This document shows positions 1-10,913 of a DNA stretch of 64,000 bases, one piece after another. The position numbers and the translations under genes are program-made. The stretch comes from Microvirga sp. TS319 (GTDB lineage Bacteria > Pseudomonadota > Alphaproteobacteria > Rhizobiales > Beijerinckiaceae). The DNA is taken from NCBI RefSeq assembly GCF_041276405.1, contig NZ_JBGGGT010000002.1, positions 3,077,001 to 3,141,000 on the forward strand. Direction: 5' to 3'. The first letter of the stretch is position 1. The number at the start of each line of letters is the position of its first letter. The notes beneath the pieces were generated by a model, which worked only from the letters and a program-made list of their open reading frames with translations, ran no database searches and was not told where the DNA came from.

Positions 1-765
1 CCGCTCTCGGTCTCGACGCTGACGATCTTGATTTCGGGCCGGGGCGTCGGCTGGGCCTTGGGCTCCGAAGCGGCGTTCGCCTGCTGCGGCGACTGAGGAG
101 CAGGTGCTGCGGGCCCGTCGACCTTTGCCGGCGGATCGGGCTCCTTCGGCGTATTCTGGGCGATCTGCGGCTCCGGCGGCTCGGGATTGGACAGCACGAC
201 CGTCGGCTGGTCGGGTGTGGTCAGGGTGACGAGAGGCCGCTTCTGGGCCGCATCGATGACCACCGTCACGCTTTGCACGGAGCGCTGGCGCACCCCGTCG
301 GGCGCGATCGATTGCAGCACGATCTGGTGGGAGCCCGGCGGCAGGGCCGGCGGCACGATCGCGAAGAGGCCGGAGGCATCGGCGACGGCGCGGGCGTGAA
401 CCTGATCGCCCCGAAGGAGCTCGATGGTCGCCCCGGCCGCGGCGCGGCCGGCGATCACGCTTTCGCCATTGGGCTCGACGCGCACGAGATCGAAGGACGG
501 CACGATGGGAGCCTCGGTGGGCTTCTGGCCGGCTGGCTTGGCATCGGCCTTCTCCGGCGTCTTCGATGTCACGGCCACGGCAGCAGGTTTCTGCGGCGCA
601 GCGTCATGCGGCTGCACGGTCGCCTGAGGAGTATCGGCCTGTCCGGACGTTACGGACGCGGTCGGAAAGGCCCAATAAAGAGCGCCGACAAGAACCGCGA
701 CGACGCCGGCAGCTGCCGCACCGAGAATTGCGATGGTACCTTTAATCTCTGTCGCCTGCGACATG
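1..765 (-). CDS. Membrane-anchored protein with Ig-like segment, probable LysM-type (3' end outside window)
   Basis: The gene is read on the minus strand from an ATG at 765 and stays open to base 1, so only the first 255 codons are here. Residues about 9-33 form one hydrophobic N-terminal membrane segment. A Pro/Ala/Lys-rich linker follows, then a segment beginning near PSFDLVRVEPNGES that resembles the Ig-like module of rhizobial LysM proteins (secondary messenger-free, cell-wall directed), then a second Pro/Ala-rich linker. In related genomes a LysM peptidoglycan-binding domain closes such proteins and the gene lies beside a LOG-family gene, as it does here. The LysM end is therefore expected but not seen. 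It starts divergently from the LOG gene, sharing an upstream region of about 130 bases. The role, probably envelope or peptidoglycan related, is inferred. Confidence 0.7.
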
Positions 766-893
766 TGCTTTTTCTCAAACGCGGCACTTTCGTGCATTTA
801 AACCGTTTATCTTTCAAAAGGCTACGGCCATAAAAGGGAATCTCTATGTTTTATGATACGACGCGGGAGGCTCCCCACCTCCCCGAAGGGCCC

Positions 894-1502
894 ATGTCAG
901 ATCTCAAGGCTATTCAATCCATTTGCGTCTATTGCGGCTCCGGTTTCGGAGACGACCCGGTCTTTGCTGAAAATGCGGCGGCATTGGGTCGGGCCATGGC
1001 CGAGCAGGGAATCAATCTCGTCTACGGCGGCGGCAATGTCGGCCTCATGGGCACGGTCGCTCAGGCGGTGCTGGACCACGGCGGCTATGTCACGGGCATC
1101 ATTCCGGACTTCCTGAAATCGCGCGAGAAGCTCCTCGACGAGGTCCAGGAGACCATCGTGGTTCCCGACATGCACACCCGCAAGCGCCTGATGTTCGAGA
1201 AGGCCGACGCCTTTGTGGCCCTGCCGGGCGGCATCGGGACGCTGGAAGAGCTGGTCGAGCAGATGACATGGGCGCAGCTCGGCCGTCACACGAAGCCGAT
1301 CCTGATGCTCAGCACCAAAGGCTTCTGGAAGCCCCTGCTCACCCTCTTCGCCCATATGCGCGACCAGGGCTTCATTCGCCCGGGGCTGGAGCTCAGCTAT
1401 CTCGTGGCCGAAAAGGTCGAGGACGTCGTCCCGATGCTCGAAGCCGCCGCACGCCGCGTCGGCATCGTCGAGAATGAAGATCTGATCGAGACGAAGTTCT
1501 GA
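894..1502 (+). CDS. LOG family protein, cytokinin riboside 5'-monophosphate phosphoribohydrolase-like
   Basis: This is a Rossmann-fold protein of the TIGR00730/LOG family. Visible motifs are the N-terminal SICVYCGSGFG, the GGGNVGLMG loop and the signature PGGIGTLEE with its catalytic Glu/Arg environment. Family members release the free base from cytokinin or other nucleoside monophosphates. The physiological substrate in bacteria is often unknown. I chose the ATG at 894, which gives 202 residues and the usual short N-terminus. An in-frame ATG at 846, preceded by AGGGA, would add 16 residues without family resemblance and cannot be excluded. The gene is divergent from the LysM-type gene. Confidence 0.88.
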   Translation: MSDLKAIQSICVYCGSGFGDDPVFAENAAALGRAMAEQGINLVYGGGNVGLMGTVAQAVLDHGGYVTGIIPDFLKSREKLLDEVQETIVVPDMHTRKRLMFEKADAFVALPGGIGTLEELVEQMTWAQLGRHTKPILMLSTKGFWKPLLTLFAHMRDQGFIRPGLELSYLVAEKVEDVVPMLEAAARRVGIVENEDLIETKF

Positions 1503-1586
1503 TCTCGCACAAAAGCTATTCTGTTACAAAAAGGCGATGTAGGTTCACTCCGCTATGAACAAGCGTCCTGGTCGGATACGCGCGGA

Positions 1587-1940
1587 ATGGACCTTTTCCT
1601 GTCTCGGTTCTGGATAGTCGCGGTGCTGATCCTCACCGCAACAGCGGCCTCGACTGTCCAGGCCGCCGAAGCCCAAGGCCACGGCGAGCATGAGGATCCC
1701 TCGAACAGGAGACTGCGCGATAGGCGTCCTGGCAGCGTTCAGATCCACGTCGGACGTCGAGATCGTAGAGATCGGTCCCATTCGACCTATGCCAAGGAAC
1801 GAAGTCGATTGCCTGTACGTTTACGGGCCTTCCGCCCTCCCCTGACGCCATGTCCGATGATGAGCGCATCATGCGGACCCAGCGGGCCGCGCTACCGAAA
1901 AGTGGCCCCGGATCTCCGCTCAAACGATGCGCTCCTCTAG
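1587..1940 (+). CDS. Doubtful small secreted ORF ending inside a repeat
   Basis: A 117-codon frame begins with a signal-peptide-like stretch (FWIVAVLILTATAA then an AEA-type cleavage site near residue 29). It then becomes Arg-rich with no recognisable domain. Its last codons and TAG stop come from a copy of the GCATCG-type intergenic repeat (about 1898-1940). It lies between the convergent LOG and YdcZ genes with no clear ribosome site. It could be a decayed gene or chance. Nothing else is recognisable in 1503-1951. Confidence 0.2.
   Translation: MDLFLSRFWIVAVLILTATAASTVQAAEAQGHGEHEDPSNRRLRDRRPGSVQIHVGRRDRRDRSHSTYAKERSRLPVRLRAFRPPLTPCPMMSASCGPSGPRYRKVAPDLRSNDALL
1898..1940. repeat. Family B palindromic repeat, degenerate copy
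   Basis: The stretch AAAGTGG..CCGGATCTCCGCTCAAACGATGCGCTC matches the right half of the family B element seen after several stop codons (for example at 24438 and 26657). The left arm is degraded. It ends 11 bases from the stop codon of the minus-strand YdcZ-type gene. Confidence 0.6.
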
Positions 1941-1951
1941 GAGGAACCATC

Positions 1952-2401
1952 CTATCCCGCGCGGGACAGAACGAGCCCGCCCAGGATGAGCAGAGCCGCC
2001 ACGATGCGCTGCCAGGAAATTTCCTGCACCGGCAATCCGAATGCCCCGACCGCGTCGAGGATGAGGGCTGCGACCACCTGTCCGAACACGAGTGCCGCCA
2101 CGGTGCTGACCACACCGAGCTGCGGCACGCCCCAGATCACAATGGCCACGTAGAACGCGCCCAGGAGGCCGCCGAGCCAGGACCACCACGGTGCGGACGC
2201 GACGGCGCTGCCCGAGGGCAAACCGCCGCGAAAGGCGCTGATGACCGCGAGGATCAGAAAGCCGATTCCGAAAGAGATGCAGGCGGCCAGCAGCGGATCG
2301 CCGAGCGAGCGCGCCAGTGCTGCGTTGATCGGGGCCTGCGACGACAGGAAGACGCCGCCGAGAAGAATGCCGGAGATCGGCAGCAGGAGTGAGATGTTCA
2401 T
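1952..2401 (-). CDS. DMT/YdcZ (DUF606) family membrane transporter
   Basis: The protein has 149 residues from the ATG at 2401 and is almost wholly hydrophobic, with four to five membrane segments. The first, ISLLLPISGILLGGVFLSS, leads into the characteristic QAPINAALARSLGDPLLAACISF stretch of the YdcZ family. Later GxxLGAFYV and VVAALILDAVGAFG segments fit the same family. Such proteins are half-size drug/metabolite-type transporters of unknown substrate. In-frame ATGs at 2434 and 2458 exist, but the added residues are hydrophilic and His-rich. It is a single gene, convergent with the LOG gene. Confidence 0.82.
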   Translation of the reverse strand: MNISLLLPISGILLGGVFLSSQAPINAALARSLGDPLLAACISFGIGFLILAVISAFRGGLPSGSAVASAPWWSWLGGLLGAFYVAIVIWGVPQLGVVSTVAALVFGQVVAALILDAVGAFGLPVQEISWQRIVAALLILGGLVLSRAG

Positions 2402-2647
2402 GGGCTGTCCCGGTCCGTGATTGTGGCCGTTCATAGACGCGCAGGCTGTCCGATTCAAACCCCTCGGCTACGCAAGAAGCGGAAATCGCCCGGTCGTAGC
2501 GGGCAGCCGGCCGACGTCATCGCGCTCCCCTTTCCCTGCCTTGCGTGTCATCCCGGAGCAGGTGGGATCCCTACCCACGACGTATGAGGGAAAGGCGCGT
2601 CGGCTCACGGGCGCCCTCATGAGGACCGTGCTTCCCGTGAGACGGCG

Positions 2648-4243
2648 TCAGAGCGTCGCGCCGCTCTTCAAGAGCTTGTAGGTCATGGAATCGGTCAGGG
2701 CCTGGAACGATGCGTCGATGATGTTGGCGGACACGCCGATGGTGGTCCAGCGCTCGCCCGACGCATCGGAAAATTCTATCAAGACGCGCGTCACGGCGTC
2801 CGAACCGCCCTGATAGATGCGCACCTTGTAATCCACCAGCTCCAGATCCTGGATCAGGTGCTGATACTTGCCGAGATCCTTGCGCAGGGCCACGTCGAGC
2901 GCGTTGACCGGACCGTTGCCTTCGGCGGCGGAGATGAGAACCTCATCGCCCACGCGCACCTTCACGATGGCCTCCGACGCGGTCACGAGTTCGCCCATCG
3001 CATTGTAGCGGCGCTCCACGTTCACCGAGAAGCGCTCCACGTCGAAGAAGGCCGGCACTTCGCCCAGGATCCGCTTGACCAGCACGTAGAAGGACGCGTC
3101 CGCTCCCTCGAAGGCGAAGCCCTCGGATTCCTTGCGCTTCACCTCGTCGAGCACGCGCGCGATGCGCGGATCGCCCTTCTCCAGGGCGAGGCCACAGCGC
3201 TGGAGCTCGGCCAGGATGTTCGATTGTCCGCCCTGGACCGAGACCAGAACCTTGCGCGCGTTGCCGACGACTTCCGGCTCCACGTGCTCGTAGGTGCGCG
3301 GATCCTTCAGCACGGCGGAGGCATGGATGCCCGCCTTGGTGGCGAATGCGCTGGCACCGACGAAAGGCGCGTGACGGTTGGGCTGGCGGTTGAGGATCTC
3401 GTCGACCTGACGCGACACATGGGTGAGCTGACCCACGGCCTCGTCGGTCACGCCGAGCTCGAAGCGGGAGGCGTAAGCTTCCTTCAGCTTCAGGGCGCCG
3501 ATGAGCGTGATCAGGTTCGCATTGCCGCAGCGCTCGCCGAGGCCGTTGAGCGTCCCCTGGATGTGCCGGGCACCGGCCTCCACGGCGGCCAGCGAATTGG
3601 CGACGGCGCAGCCGCAATCGTCATGCGTGTGAACGCCCACATGCGGGCCCGGCACGACCCTCGTGACGGCGGTCACGGTCTCCGCGACCTCATGAGGCAG
3701 CGTGCCGCCATTGGTGTCGCAGAGCACGACCCAGCGCGCGCCCGCCTCATACGCAGTCCTGGCGCATGAGAGCGCATAATCGGGATTGGCCTTGTAGCCG
3801 TCGAAGAAATGCTCGCAGTCGACGATCACCTCGCGGCCCCTCGCGCGCGCGGCCTCGACGCTGTCGCGGATTCCGGCGAGGTTTTCCTCGAGCGTCGTCT
3901 CGAGCGCCACGTGCACGTGATAGTCCCACGCCTTCGCGACGAAGCAGATCGCGTCCGCCTCGGCATCGAGAAGCAGCGACACGCCGGGATCGTTCGAGAC
4001 CGACCGGCCAGCTCTCTTCGTCATGCCGAATGCGGTGAACTTGGCGTTCTTCGTGCGCTTTTCCGAGAAGAAGGCGGTGTCGAGCGGGTTCGCGCCCGGA
4101 TAGCCGCCTTCCACGTAGTCGATGCCGAGCCTGTCGAGCAGTGCCGCGACGGCCCGCTTGTCCTCCAGCGAGAAGTCCACGCCGGTGGTCTGCGCGCCGT
4201 CGCGCAGGGTGGTGTCGAAGAGATAGACGCGCTCGCGGCTCAT
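2648..4243 (-). CDS. cimA: (R)-citramalate synthase
   Basis: This enzyme of the 2-isopropylmalate synthase superfamily condenses acetyl-CoA with pyruvate to citramalate, giving a threonine-independent route to isoleucine. The 531-residue protein opens with the active-site motif FDTTLRDGAQTTG. It carries the HTHDDCGCAVANSL metal/substrate region (residues about 205-220) and GLGERCGNANL. The C-terminal LeuA-type allosteric domain spans about 390-531. The TIM-barrel order and length match the TIGR00977 citramalate synthase type rather than leuA. The ATG at 4243 overlaps the stop of the upstream acetyltransferase gene by four bases (ATGA), which decides the start and implies translational coupling. 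Confidence 0.93.
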   Translation of the reverse strand: MSRERVYLFDTTLRDGAQTTGVDFSLEDKRAVAALLDRLGIDYVEGGYPGANPLDTAFFSEKRTKNAKFTAFGMTKRAGRSVSNDPGVSLLLDAEADAICFVAKAWDYHVHVALETTLEENLAGIRDSVEAARARGREVIVDCEHFFDGYKANPDYALSCARTAYEAGARWVVLCDTNGGTLPHEVAETVTAVTRVVPGPHVGVHTHDDCGCAVANSLAAVEAGARHIQGTLNGLGERCGNANLITLIGALKLKEAYASRFELGVTDEAVGQLTHVSRQVDEILNRQPNRHAPFVGASAFATKAGIHASAVLKDPRTYEHVEPEVVGNARKVLVSVQGGQSNILAELQRCGLALEKGDPRIARVLDEVKRKESEGFAFEGADASFYVLVKRILGEVPAFFDVERFSVNVERRYNAMGELVTASEAIVKVRVGDEVLISAAEGNGPVNALDVALRKDLGKYQHLIQDLELVDYKVRIYQGGSDAVTRVLIEFSDASGERWTTIGVSANIIDASFQALTDSMTYKLLKSGATL

Positions 4244-4749
4244 GACGACAGCTTCCGATCCTCGGCGGGTGCGAGGCGTTTTTCCATGGTGGTGGTGCCG
4301 AGCCACTCGTCGCCGAGCGACAGGGTATTGCGGCGCTGAGGCTGAAATCCGTGTTTCTGGAAGAAGGGCTGCGCGTTGTCGCTGACCTCCGCCACGAGAC
4401 GGGCGGCGCCGCGCGCCGTCGCGAGCCTCTCGACCGCGTCGTAGAGCATGGTGCCGACCCCCTGCCCGGCCACGGCGGGATGCACGTGGAAGAGCTCGAT
4501 CAACTCGTTGTCCTTGAGCGCGATGAAGCCGACGGGCGAACCTTCGACCGTCGCCACGAGGGTGAGATCCTTGGCGAGTTTCCCGGCGAAATCCTCTTCC
4601 TCCGCCTGCAGCCTCCAGGCCTCCTGCTGGGCTTCGCTGTAATCCTCGCCCGTCAGCTCCTCGATGCTCGCTTGAAAGACCTCGACGAGCGCCGGAAGAT
4701 CGGCGGGAAGGAAGGGGCGCAGGCCCGGTTTCGGCATCGATTGTCCCAT
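4240..4749 (-). CDS. GNAT family N-acetyltransferase
   Basis: The 169-residue protein has the GNAT fold. The acetyl-CoA pyrophosphate loop is visible as AVAGQGVGTMLYDAV (about residues 93-107), preceded by the beta strand IELFHVHP. It is followed by the conserved NAQPFFQKHGF segment near residues 124-134. AGGGAG lies seven bases before the ATG at 4749, supporting this start. It precedes and overlaps cimA (ATGA), so the two are co-translated. The acyl acceptor is not predictable. A link to branched-chain amino-acid metabolism is only suggested by the coupling. Confidence 0.88.
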   Translation of the reverse strand: MGQSMPKPGLRPFLPADLPALVEVFQASIEELTGEDYSEAQQEAWRLQAEEEDFAGKLAKDLTLVATVEGSPVGFIALKDNELIELFHVHPAVAGQGVGTMLYDAVERLATARGAARLVAEVSDNAQPFFQKHGFQPQRRNTLSLGDEWLGTTTMEKRLAPAEDRKLSS

Positions 4750-4779
4750 CAGCGTGCTCCCTCTTGGATGACACCGTCG

Positions 4780-4866
4780 TCATGGCCGCACGTGTTGCGG
4801 CCATCCACGTCTTCGAAACACCGCGCCGGAAAGGCGTGGATGCCCGGATCGAGGCCGGGCATGACG
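4780..4866. repeat. Family C palindromic repeat (GTCATGGCCGCAC type)
   Basis: Two nested hairpins are visible. The left arm is CATGGCCGCACGTGTTGCGGCCATCC. The right arm is GTGGATGCCCGGATCGAGGCCGGGCATGAC. The same arrangement recurs at 11036-11143 and 24921-25010, always between genes. Confidence 0.8.
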
Positions 4867-4885
4867 AGGGAGAATGCCGGAACGC

Positions 4886-6355
4886 TCATCGCGCGACCTC
4901 CCAGGTGGTGGTGCCGTCCTTGTTGTCCTTCACGACGACATTGAGCGCCGCGAGCTCGTCGCGGATGCGATCGGATTCGGGCCAGTTCTTCGCCGCGCGC
5001 GCCGCTTTCCGAGCGGCGATCAGGCCCTCGACCACCGCGGGATCGACCGCGAGCGCGGCGCGTTTGCGCGCCTTCCAGCCTTCCGCTCCTTCCAGGAGGA
5101 AACCCATGGCACGCAGGTTCGCGCCAAGCTCCTCATAGGATCCCTGCCCGTCGAGAGCGTGCAGCTCCGCGAGCATTCTGGGCGTGTTGAGGTCGTCCGC
5201 GAGCGTCTCGACGATGTGATCCGACAAGCGCGCCGCCTCGCCGTGGCCCGCGAGCTCGTACCAGCGGTCGAGGGTCTTCTCGCTTTCCTCGAGCCCCTTG
5301 GCGGTCCAGTCGATGGGCTGGCGATACTGGGTGCGCAGCATGTTGAAGCGCAACACTTCGCCCGGCCAGTCCTTCAGAAGGTCGTGGATGGTGAAGAAGT
5401 TGCCGAGCGACTTCGACATCTTCTCGCCTTCGACCTGCAGGAAGCCGTTATGCATCCAGACATTGGCCATGCGCGGCGTATCGAACGCGCAGCAGCTCTG
5501 CGCGATCTCGTTCTCGTGATGGGGAAACACGAGGTCGATGCCGCCGCCGTGAATGTCGAAGACCTCGCGCTCCTGCGGGTCGGAGCAGGCAAGCCTGGTC
5601 TCGAAGGCCTGGATCAGGTGCTTCCACGACATGGCGGAGCACTCGATGTGCCAGCCGGGACGGCCCGGGGTCGCAATGCCGGCGGGCGACGGCCAGGCCG
5701 GATCATGCGGGCCGGACGGCTTCCAGAGCACGAAATCCATGGGGTCGCGCTTGTAGGGGGCCACGTCGACGCGGGCGCCCGAGAGCAGCTCGTCGAGGGA
5801 GCGCTTCGAGAAGGCGCCGTATTTCGGCACGTTCGGCAGCCTCTGCATGGCCGCAACCGAGAAGAGCACGTGCTCCTCGGCCACATAGGCGGCTCCCCTC
5901 TCGATGAGACGCTCGATGATCATGCGCATCTCGTCGATGTGCTCGGTCGCCCGGGGTTCCACGAAGCTCGGCCGCTCGCCCGGCAGGTTCACGTCCTCCG
6001 GCATGAGGACGCCGAGCGCCCGGATGTCGGCGTGGAACTGATCCTCGGTCTTGAGGGTGACCTCCCGGATGGCCTCGTTATGGGGCAGGTCCGGGTAATC
6101 GCGGGCGGCGCGGGCGTTAATCTTGTCGTCCACATCCGTGATGTTGCGCACATACGTGACCGCTTCCGGGCCGTAAACATGCCTCAACAGACGGAACAGC
6201 AGGTCGAACACGATGATGGGGCGGGCATTGCCGATATGGGCGTAGTCGTAGACCGTGGGGCCGCAGACATACATGCGCACGTTCTTCGGATCGATCGGGA
6301 CGAACGCGTCCTTCGACCGGGTGAGCGTGTTGTAGAGCTTCAGCTGAGGCGCCAT
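4886..6355 (-). CDS. cysS: Cysteinyl-tRNA synthetase
   Basis: This class I aminoacyl-tRNA synthetase charges tRNA-Cys in the cytoplasm. The 489-residue protein shows the zinc-binding [17 protein letters not shown] segment, which includes the HIGH-type signature HIGN (about residues 41-44). It also has a second zinc region [27 protein letters not shown], and the KMSKSLGN catalytic loop near residues 280-287. Length and motif order are typical. The ATG at 6355 directly precedes the conserved N-terminus. It is the only gene between a repeat-bearing spacer and the divergent secreted gene at 6650. Confidence 0.97.
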   Translation of the reverse strand: MAPQLKLYNTLTRSKDAFVPIDPKNVRMYVCGPTVYDYAHIGNARPIIVFDLLFRLLRHVYGPEAVTYVRNITDVDDKINARAARDYPDLPHNEAIREVTLKTEDQFHADIRALGVLMPEDVNLPGERPSFVEPRATEHIDEMRMIIERLIERGAAYVAEEHVLFSVAAMQRLPNVPKYGAFSKRSLDELLSGARVDVAPYKRDPMDFVLWKPSGPHDPAWPSPAGIATPGRPGWHIECSAMSWKHLIQAFETRLACSDPQEREVFDIHGGGIDLVFPHHENEIAQSCCAFDTPRMANVWMHNGFLQVEGEKMSKSLGNFFTIHDLLKDWPGEVLRFNMLRTQYRQPIDWTAKGLEESEKTLDRWYELAGHGEAARLSDHIVETLADDLNTPRMLAELHALDGQGSYEELGANLRAMGFLLEGAEGWKARKRAALAVDPAVVEGLIAARKAARAAKNWPESDRIRDELAALNVVVKDNKDGTTTWEVAR

Positions 6356-6649
6356 GAAACCAGGTCCCTGTCAGGCCACGAGGCCGGAGATTGGTTTCAT
6401 TCTTGGAATGAGAACGAGACGGCTCCAGCCAGCGTGGCGCGCTAGCCGCAAATAATCCCGGAAATGAGGATCGTTGCCGTGTTCATGAAAGCATCAATGC
6501 CCCGTCCAGGGACAGGCGTCAAGGTTCCCGTGCCGGTACGCACATTCCGTTTGCATCCACGCAAGAAACGGGTCTTAACCAAACCCGTTAGACCTTTATT
6601 CACGGGCTCCCGTGATAGTAAAGCACTTATTCAATCGATGAGGTTTTCT
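6356..6649. promoter_or_regulatory. Divergent intergenic region with three hairpins
   Basis: This 294-base region separates the divergent cysS and the secreted protein gene at 6650. It holds short inverted repeats: TTTCATTC/GAATGAGAA near 6395-6415, ACGGGT/AACCCGT near 6568-6590, and TCACGGG/CCCGTGA near 6600-6615. None has a run of T suitable for a terminator. The promoters must lie here but I cannot fix them. No further gene is visible. Confidence 0.35.
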
Positions 6650-6976
6650 ATGCGCCGCGCATATGCCGTGCTCGGGTTGGGCACTGCCGTGTTCCTTTCA
6701 GCCGCGTCCCTGACGCTGCTCTCGAACGGCACTCGGGCCTCATCGACGGAAGCAACCTTCCTCGTCCCCGCCGCCGATGGCTATGGCGTCGCGGAATGCC
6801 TCATCTCAAGCCAGGCATGTGGCCAAGTTGTGGCGGATACCTGGTGCGAGTCGCAGGGCTATGTCAGGGCGGCCTCGTTCCGTCAGGTCGAGGCCGAGGA
6901 AGCGACCGGCTCGATCCAGAAGGTCTCGGTCGGTAACGCCGAACTCCGTCCCGTCTCGATCACCTGCTCGAACTGA
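6650..6976 (+). CDS. Small secreted hypothetical protein
   Basis: The protein has 108 residues with a clear signal peptide. After MRRAYAV there is a hydrophobic core to about residue 25 and a likely cleavage near NGTRASS. The mature part has four cysteines (AECLISSQACG, WCESQG, ITCSN), which suggests two disulfides in the periplasm. GAGG six bases before the ATG at 6650 favours this start over ATG 6638 or the upstream in-frame ATG at 6464. I recognise the AECL..CG..VAD.WC pattern only as a conserved rhizobial hypothetical. The function is unknown. Confidence 0.7.
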   Translation: MRRAYAVLGLGTAVFLSAASLTLLSNGTRASSTEATFLVPAADGYGVAECLISSQACGQVVADTWCESQGYVRAASFRQVEAEEATGSIQKVSVGNAELRPVSITCSN

Positions 6977-7002
6977 GCCCGACTTTCCGATCTCCTCCCC
7001 TA

Positions 7003-7038
7003 TCATCCCGGGGCAGCCGCAGGCTGAGCCCGGGATCT
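7003..7038. repeat. Family D hairpin repeat
   Basis: TCATCCCGGGGCAGCCGCAGG..CCCGGGATC is a short GC-rich hairpin in the spacer before creA. Looser relatives lie near 7103-7136, 12608-12640 and 52060-52100. Otherwise 6977-7153 shows no gene. Confidence 0.5.
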
Positions 7039-7153
7039 CTATCCGCTAACGATGCAGAATGTGGCCGTGAAGGCGATTGCGCATCATCTCTTCGATGCGC
7101 TGTGGTTACGGATCCCCACCTTGGCGGGGATGACGGCAGGAACGAATGCCGCG

Positions 7154-7666
7154 TTACTTCTTCAGCCAGTCGCCGCATTTCGGCGGCGTTTCCATCCCCC
7201 AGGGCATCAGCGGCACGGTGGAGGTGGAGTTCTTGGGCGAGCCCTCGATGGGCCGGTCCGAGTAGACCATGTAGACCAGGGTATTGCGCTTCGCATCGCA
7301 TCCGCGGACGATCTGCATCTTCTTGAAGATGAGCGAGCGGCGTTCGCTGAACACGATGTCCCCCTGCCCGAATCGCTGCTTGAACGTCACGGGGCCGATC
7401 TGGCGGCAGGACAGCGAGATGTCGGACACCTCCTCGGCCACGCCGAACGTGCCGGAAATGCCGCCCCGCTCCGGGGTCGTGTAGTGGCAGGCCACACCCT
7501 CCACGAGGGGATCGTCGATGCCGTAGACGGCGAGCTTGTCGTCAGGGGTCAGGGCGCGCCAGACGGTCGATTTCTTGAAGATCAGATCCGGCTCCTGGGC
7601 CAAGGCGCCCGTGGCGCCCCCCGCGGCGAGGGCGAGGACCAGAGCGATTCGAGCGAGCATTCCCAT
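7154..7666 (-). CDS. creA: CreA family periplasmic protein
   Basis: The 170-residue protein has a signal peptide (MLARIALVLALAAGGATGALAQ). The conserved CreA body contains KSTVWRALTPDDK, YGIDDPLVEGVACHYTTPERGG, EVSDISLSCRQIGP and the IVRGCDAKRNTLVYMVYSD segment. CreA is a widespread DUF protein of unknown biochemical role, exported to the periplasm. Four cysteines could form two disulfides. It is divergent from the DUF2865 gene. The 250 bases at 7667-7916 between them hold both promoter regions, but I could not place them with confidence. Confidence 0.9.
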   Translation of the reverse strand: MGMLARIALVLALAAGGATGALAQEPDLIFKKSTVWRALTPDDKLAVYGIDDPLVEGVACHYTTPERGGISGTFGVAEEVSDISLSCRQIGPVTFKQRFGQGDIVFSERRSLIFKKMQIVRGCDAKRNTLVYMVYSDRPIEGSPKNSTSTVPLMPWGMETPPKCGDWLKK

Positions 7667-7916
7667 TGTCTCCTGCTGTTACGCTGCATGTGGGGATGCC
7701 GCCCGCCTTTGACGAGGGCCCGAAAATGCGCCCGCAACCTTATTTGCTCCCGGAGCCGGATGGGGGTACATGCATCCTGCTGTCTTGAGGCTTCACCGGA
7801 GGCCTGCGAGGGGGTAAATCACAATAGGGCCCAATTCCGGCGGCACATGACCTCCAGCGTTAAATACAGCTCCTGGCCATGACGCCGTACCGGACCCGAG
7901 TTCTGCGATCAGCTTG

Positions 7917-9041
7917 ATGACAAAGACATTCCTTCTCCGCACCCTTCTTGCCGTGACGGCCCTCCTGGCCGCCGGGCAAGCCGCTTTCGCCCAGTCGGCC
8001 GAGTGCCAGCGCTTCCGCGCGGAACTGGCGAATCTCGAGCGCAGCGGAGGCGGAGCCCCGACCGGGCAGATGCAGGCCCAGCGGTCGGAGATCAACCGGC
8101 TGGTCCAATACTACAACTCGATCGGCTGCGAGCGCGGCCCTCTCGGCTTCCTGGCCGGTCCCGCCCCGGCCCAGTGCGGCAGCATCGCGGCGCAGATCCG
8201 GCAGCTCGAGGCCGGCTATGCCCGTCTCGCCGCCCAGGCCATCGACCCGTCCGAGGTCGAGGCGCGCCGCCGCCAGCTTCAGGTCGCCGTGCAGCAGAAC
8301 TGCTCGGGCGAGCAGCCCCGCGGCTTCTTCGAATCGATCTTCGGCCCGCCGCGCGGTCAGCAGCCGCAGGAGATCATGCCCGAAGGACAGCCGATCATCG
8401 CCGATGAGGGACCGCGTGCCCTCGGCGGCGGCCGCCTGATCTGCGTGAAGGCATGCGACGGCGCCTTCTTCCCGCTCACGACGCCTCCCGGCGGTCAGCA
8501 GAGCGCCGACGAGATGTGCCAAGCCCTCTGCCCGGGCACCGAAACGACGGCGTACGCCTATCCCGGCGGCGACGACGGCCTGACCCGGGCGGTCTCGCTC
8601 TCGGGCAACAAGCCTTATACGTCGCTCGCCAACGCGTTCAAGTTCCGCAAGAGTTTCGACGAGAGCTGCGCCTGCAAGCGCCAGGACGAGAGCTGGGCCG
8701 TGGTCCTGCGCAAGGCCGAGAGCATGCTCTCGCAGCGCAAGGGCGACATGATCGTGACCGCCGAGAAGGCGGAGGAGATGTCGCGTCCGAAGGCCGTTCA
8801 GGCCCGCAAGGCGGCCGAGAAGAAGGCCGACGAGGAAGAGAAGGCCGCCGCCGAGAGCGCCGCCGCCGCTCCGACCGCCAGCAAGGAATCCTCGGGCATC
8901 GGCCCGCAATCCATCGAGAACACCCGGGTCGTCGGCGAGAACGAGGGCAACCAGCAGGAAGTCGTCGTCGGGAACGGCCAGAAGAAGACCGTCCGGGTGA
9001 TCGCACCGAGCCTCATCCCGGTGCCGACCCCGCAGAACTGA
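7917..9041 (+). CDS. DUF2865 domain-containing secreted protein
   Basis: The 374-residue exported protein has a signal peptide ending near AFAQS. A helical region follows with paired cysteines ([25 protein letters not shown]). The central DUF2865 core, about residues 160-255, has [44 protein letters not shown] and [11 protein letters not shown]. The C-terminal third is Lys/Ala/Glu-rich and probably disordered. The family is common in Hyphomicrobiales and its function is unknown, though the many cysteines suggest a disulfide-stabilised periplasmic fold. The start is ATG 7917. A TTG one codon upstream is possible. Confidence 0.85.
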   Translation: MTKTFLLRTLLAVTALLAAGQAAFAQSAECQRFRAELANLERSGGGAPTGQMQAQRSEINRLVQYYNSIGCERGPLGFLAGPAPAQCGSIAAQIRQLEAGYARLAAQAIDPSEVEARRRQLQVAVQQNCSGEQPRGFFESIFGPPRGQQPQEIMPEGQPIIADEGPRALGGGRLICVKACDGAFFPLTTPPGGQQSADEMCQALCPGTETTAYAYPGGDDGLTRAVSLSGNKPYTSLANAFKFRKSFDESCACKRQDESWAVVLRKAESMLSQRKGDMIVTAEKAEEMSRPKAVQARKAAEKKADEEEKAAAESAAAAPTASKESSGIGPQSIENTRVVGENEGNQQEVVVGNGQKKTVRVIAPSLIPVPTPQN

Positions 9042-9171
9042 TTCGGTCCGTCAGGGCCGCCCTGAGCCGTCACCCCGGGCCCGCGCAGTCGGGCATGACG
9101 GTGAAGCGCAGGTGTGGCCCGGCGCCCTTCTCTCTTGCCGCGAGGAGGGTTCGCGGAGCGCATTTCATGCT

Positions 9172-10151
<980 letters not shown>

Positions 10152-10155
<4 letters not shown>

Positions 10156-10913
10156 ACGTCTATGGCATCAAGGCGATCTATCTCTTCGAGATGGCCCGCA
10201 CCTGGCGTACGATCATGCAGAGCATCGCGTCGCCGGTTCTCTCGACATCGCTCTATTTCATCGTCTTCGGCTCGGCCATCGGCTCGCACATGGCCAATAT
10301 CGACGGCGTGAGCTACGGCGCGTTCATCGTGCCCGGCCTCATCATGCTCTCGCTCCTGACGGAGAGCATTTCGAACGCCTCGTTCGGCATCTACATGCCG
10401 AAATTCACGGGCACGATCTACGAGATCCTCTCCGCGCCGATCTCCGCCATCGAGACGGTGATCGGCTATGTGGGCGCCGCCGCCACGAAATCGGTGATCA
10501 TCGGAACGATCATCCTGGTCACGGCGCGGCTCTTCGTGGATTTCTCCATTCAGCACCCCCTCTGGATGGTGGCGTTCCTGGTGCTCACCTCCGTCACCTT
10601 CAGCCTCTTCGGCTTCATCATCGGCGTGTGGGCGGACAGCTTCCAGAAGCTCCAGGTGATTCCGCTGATGATCGTGACCCCGCTCGCGTTCCTCGGCGGC
10701 AGCTTCTACTCCATCAACATGCTGCCGCCCTTCTGGCAGAAGGTCGCCCTCTTCAACCCGGTGGTCTATCTGGTCAGCGGCTTCCGCTGGAGCTTCTACG
10801 GGGTCGCCGACGTGGATGTCGGCATCAGCCTCGGCATGACGTTTCTGTTCATGCTGATCTGCCTCGCGGCGATCTGGTGGATTTTCCGGACGGGCTACAA
10901 GATCAAGGCATAG
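10152..10913 (+). CDS. ABC-2 type exporter, permease subunit (YadH-like)
   Basis: The 253-residue membrane protein has about six hydrophobic spans and the ABC-2 permease arrangement. A short cytoplasmic N-terminus ([16 protein letters not shown]) is followed by the first span [18 protein letters not shown]. The conserved loop [18 protein letters not shown], near residues 177-194, is typical of YadH/NodJ-like permeases. The GTG start at 10152 overlaps the ATPase stop by four bases. It forms the membrane pore with the upstream ATPase. The TAG stop abuts a family B repeat. Confidence 0.92.

Noticed and set aside
4244..4804. Long in-frame N-terminal extension of cimA
   Set aside because: The extension overlaps the GNAT gene in another frame, lacks family resemblance, and the ATG at 4243 overlaps the GNAT stop as expected for a coupled pair.
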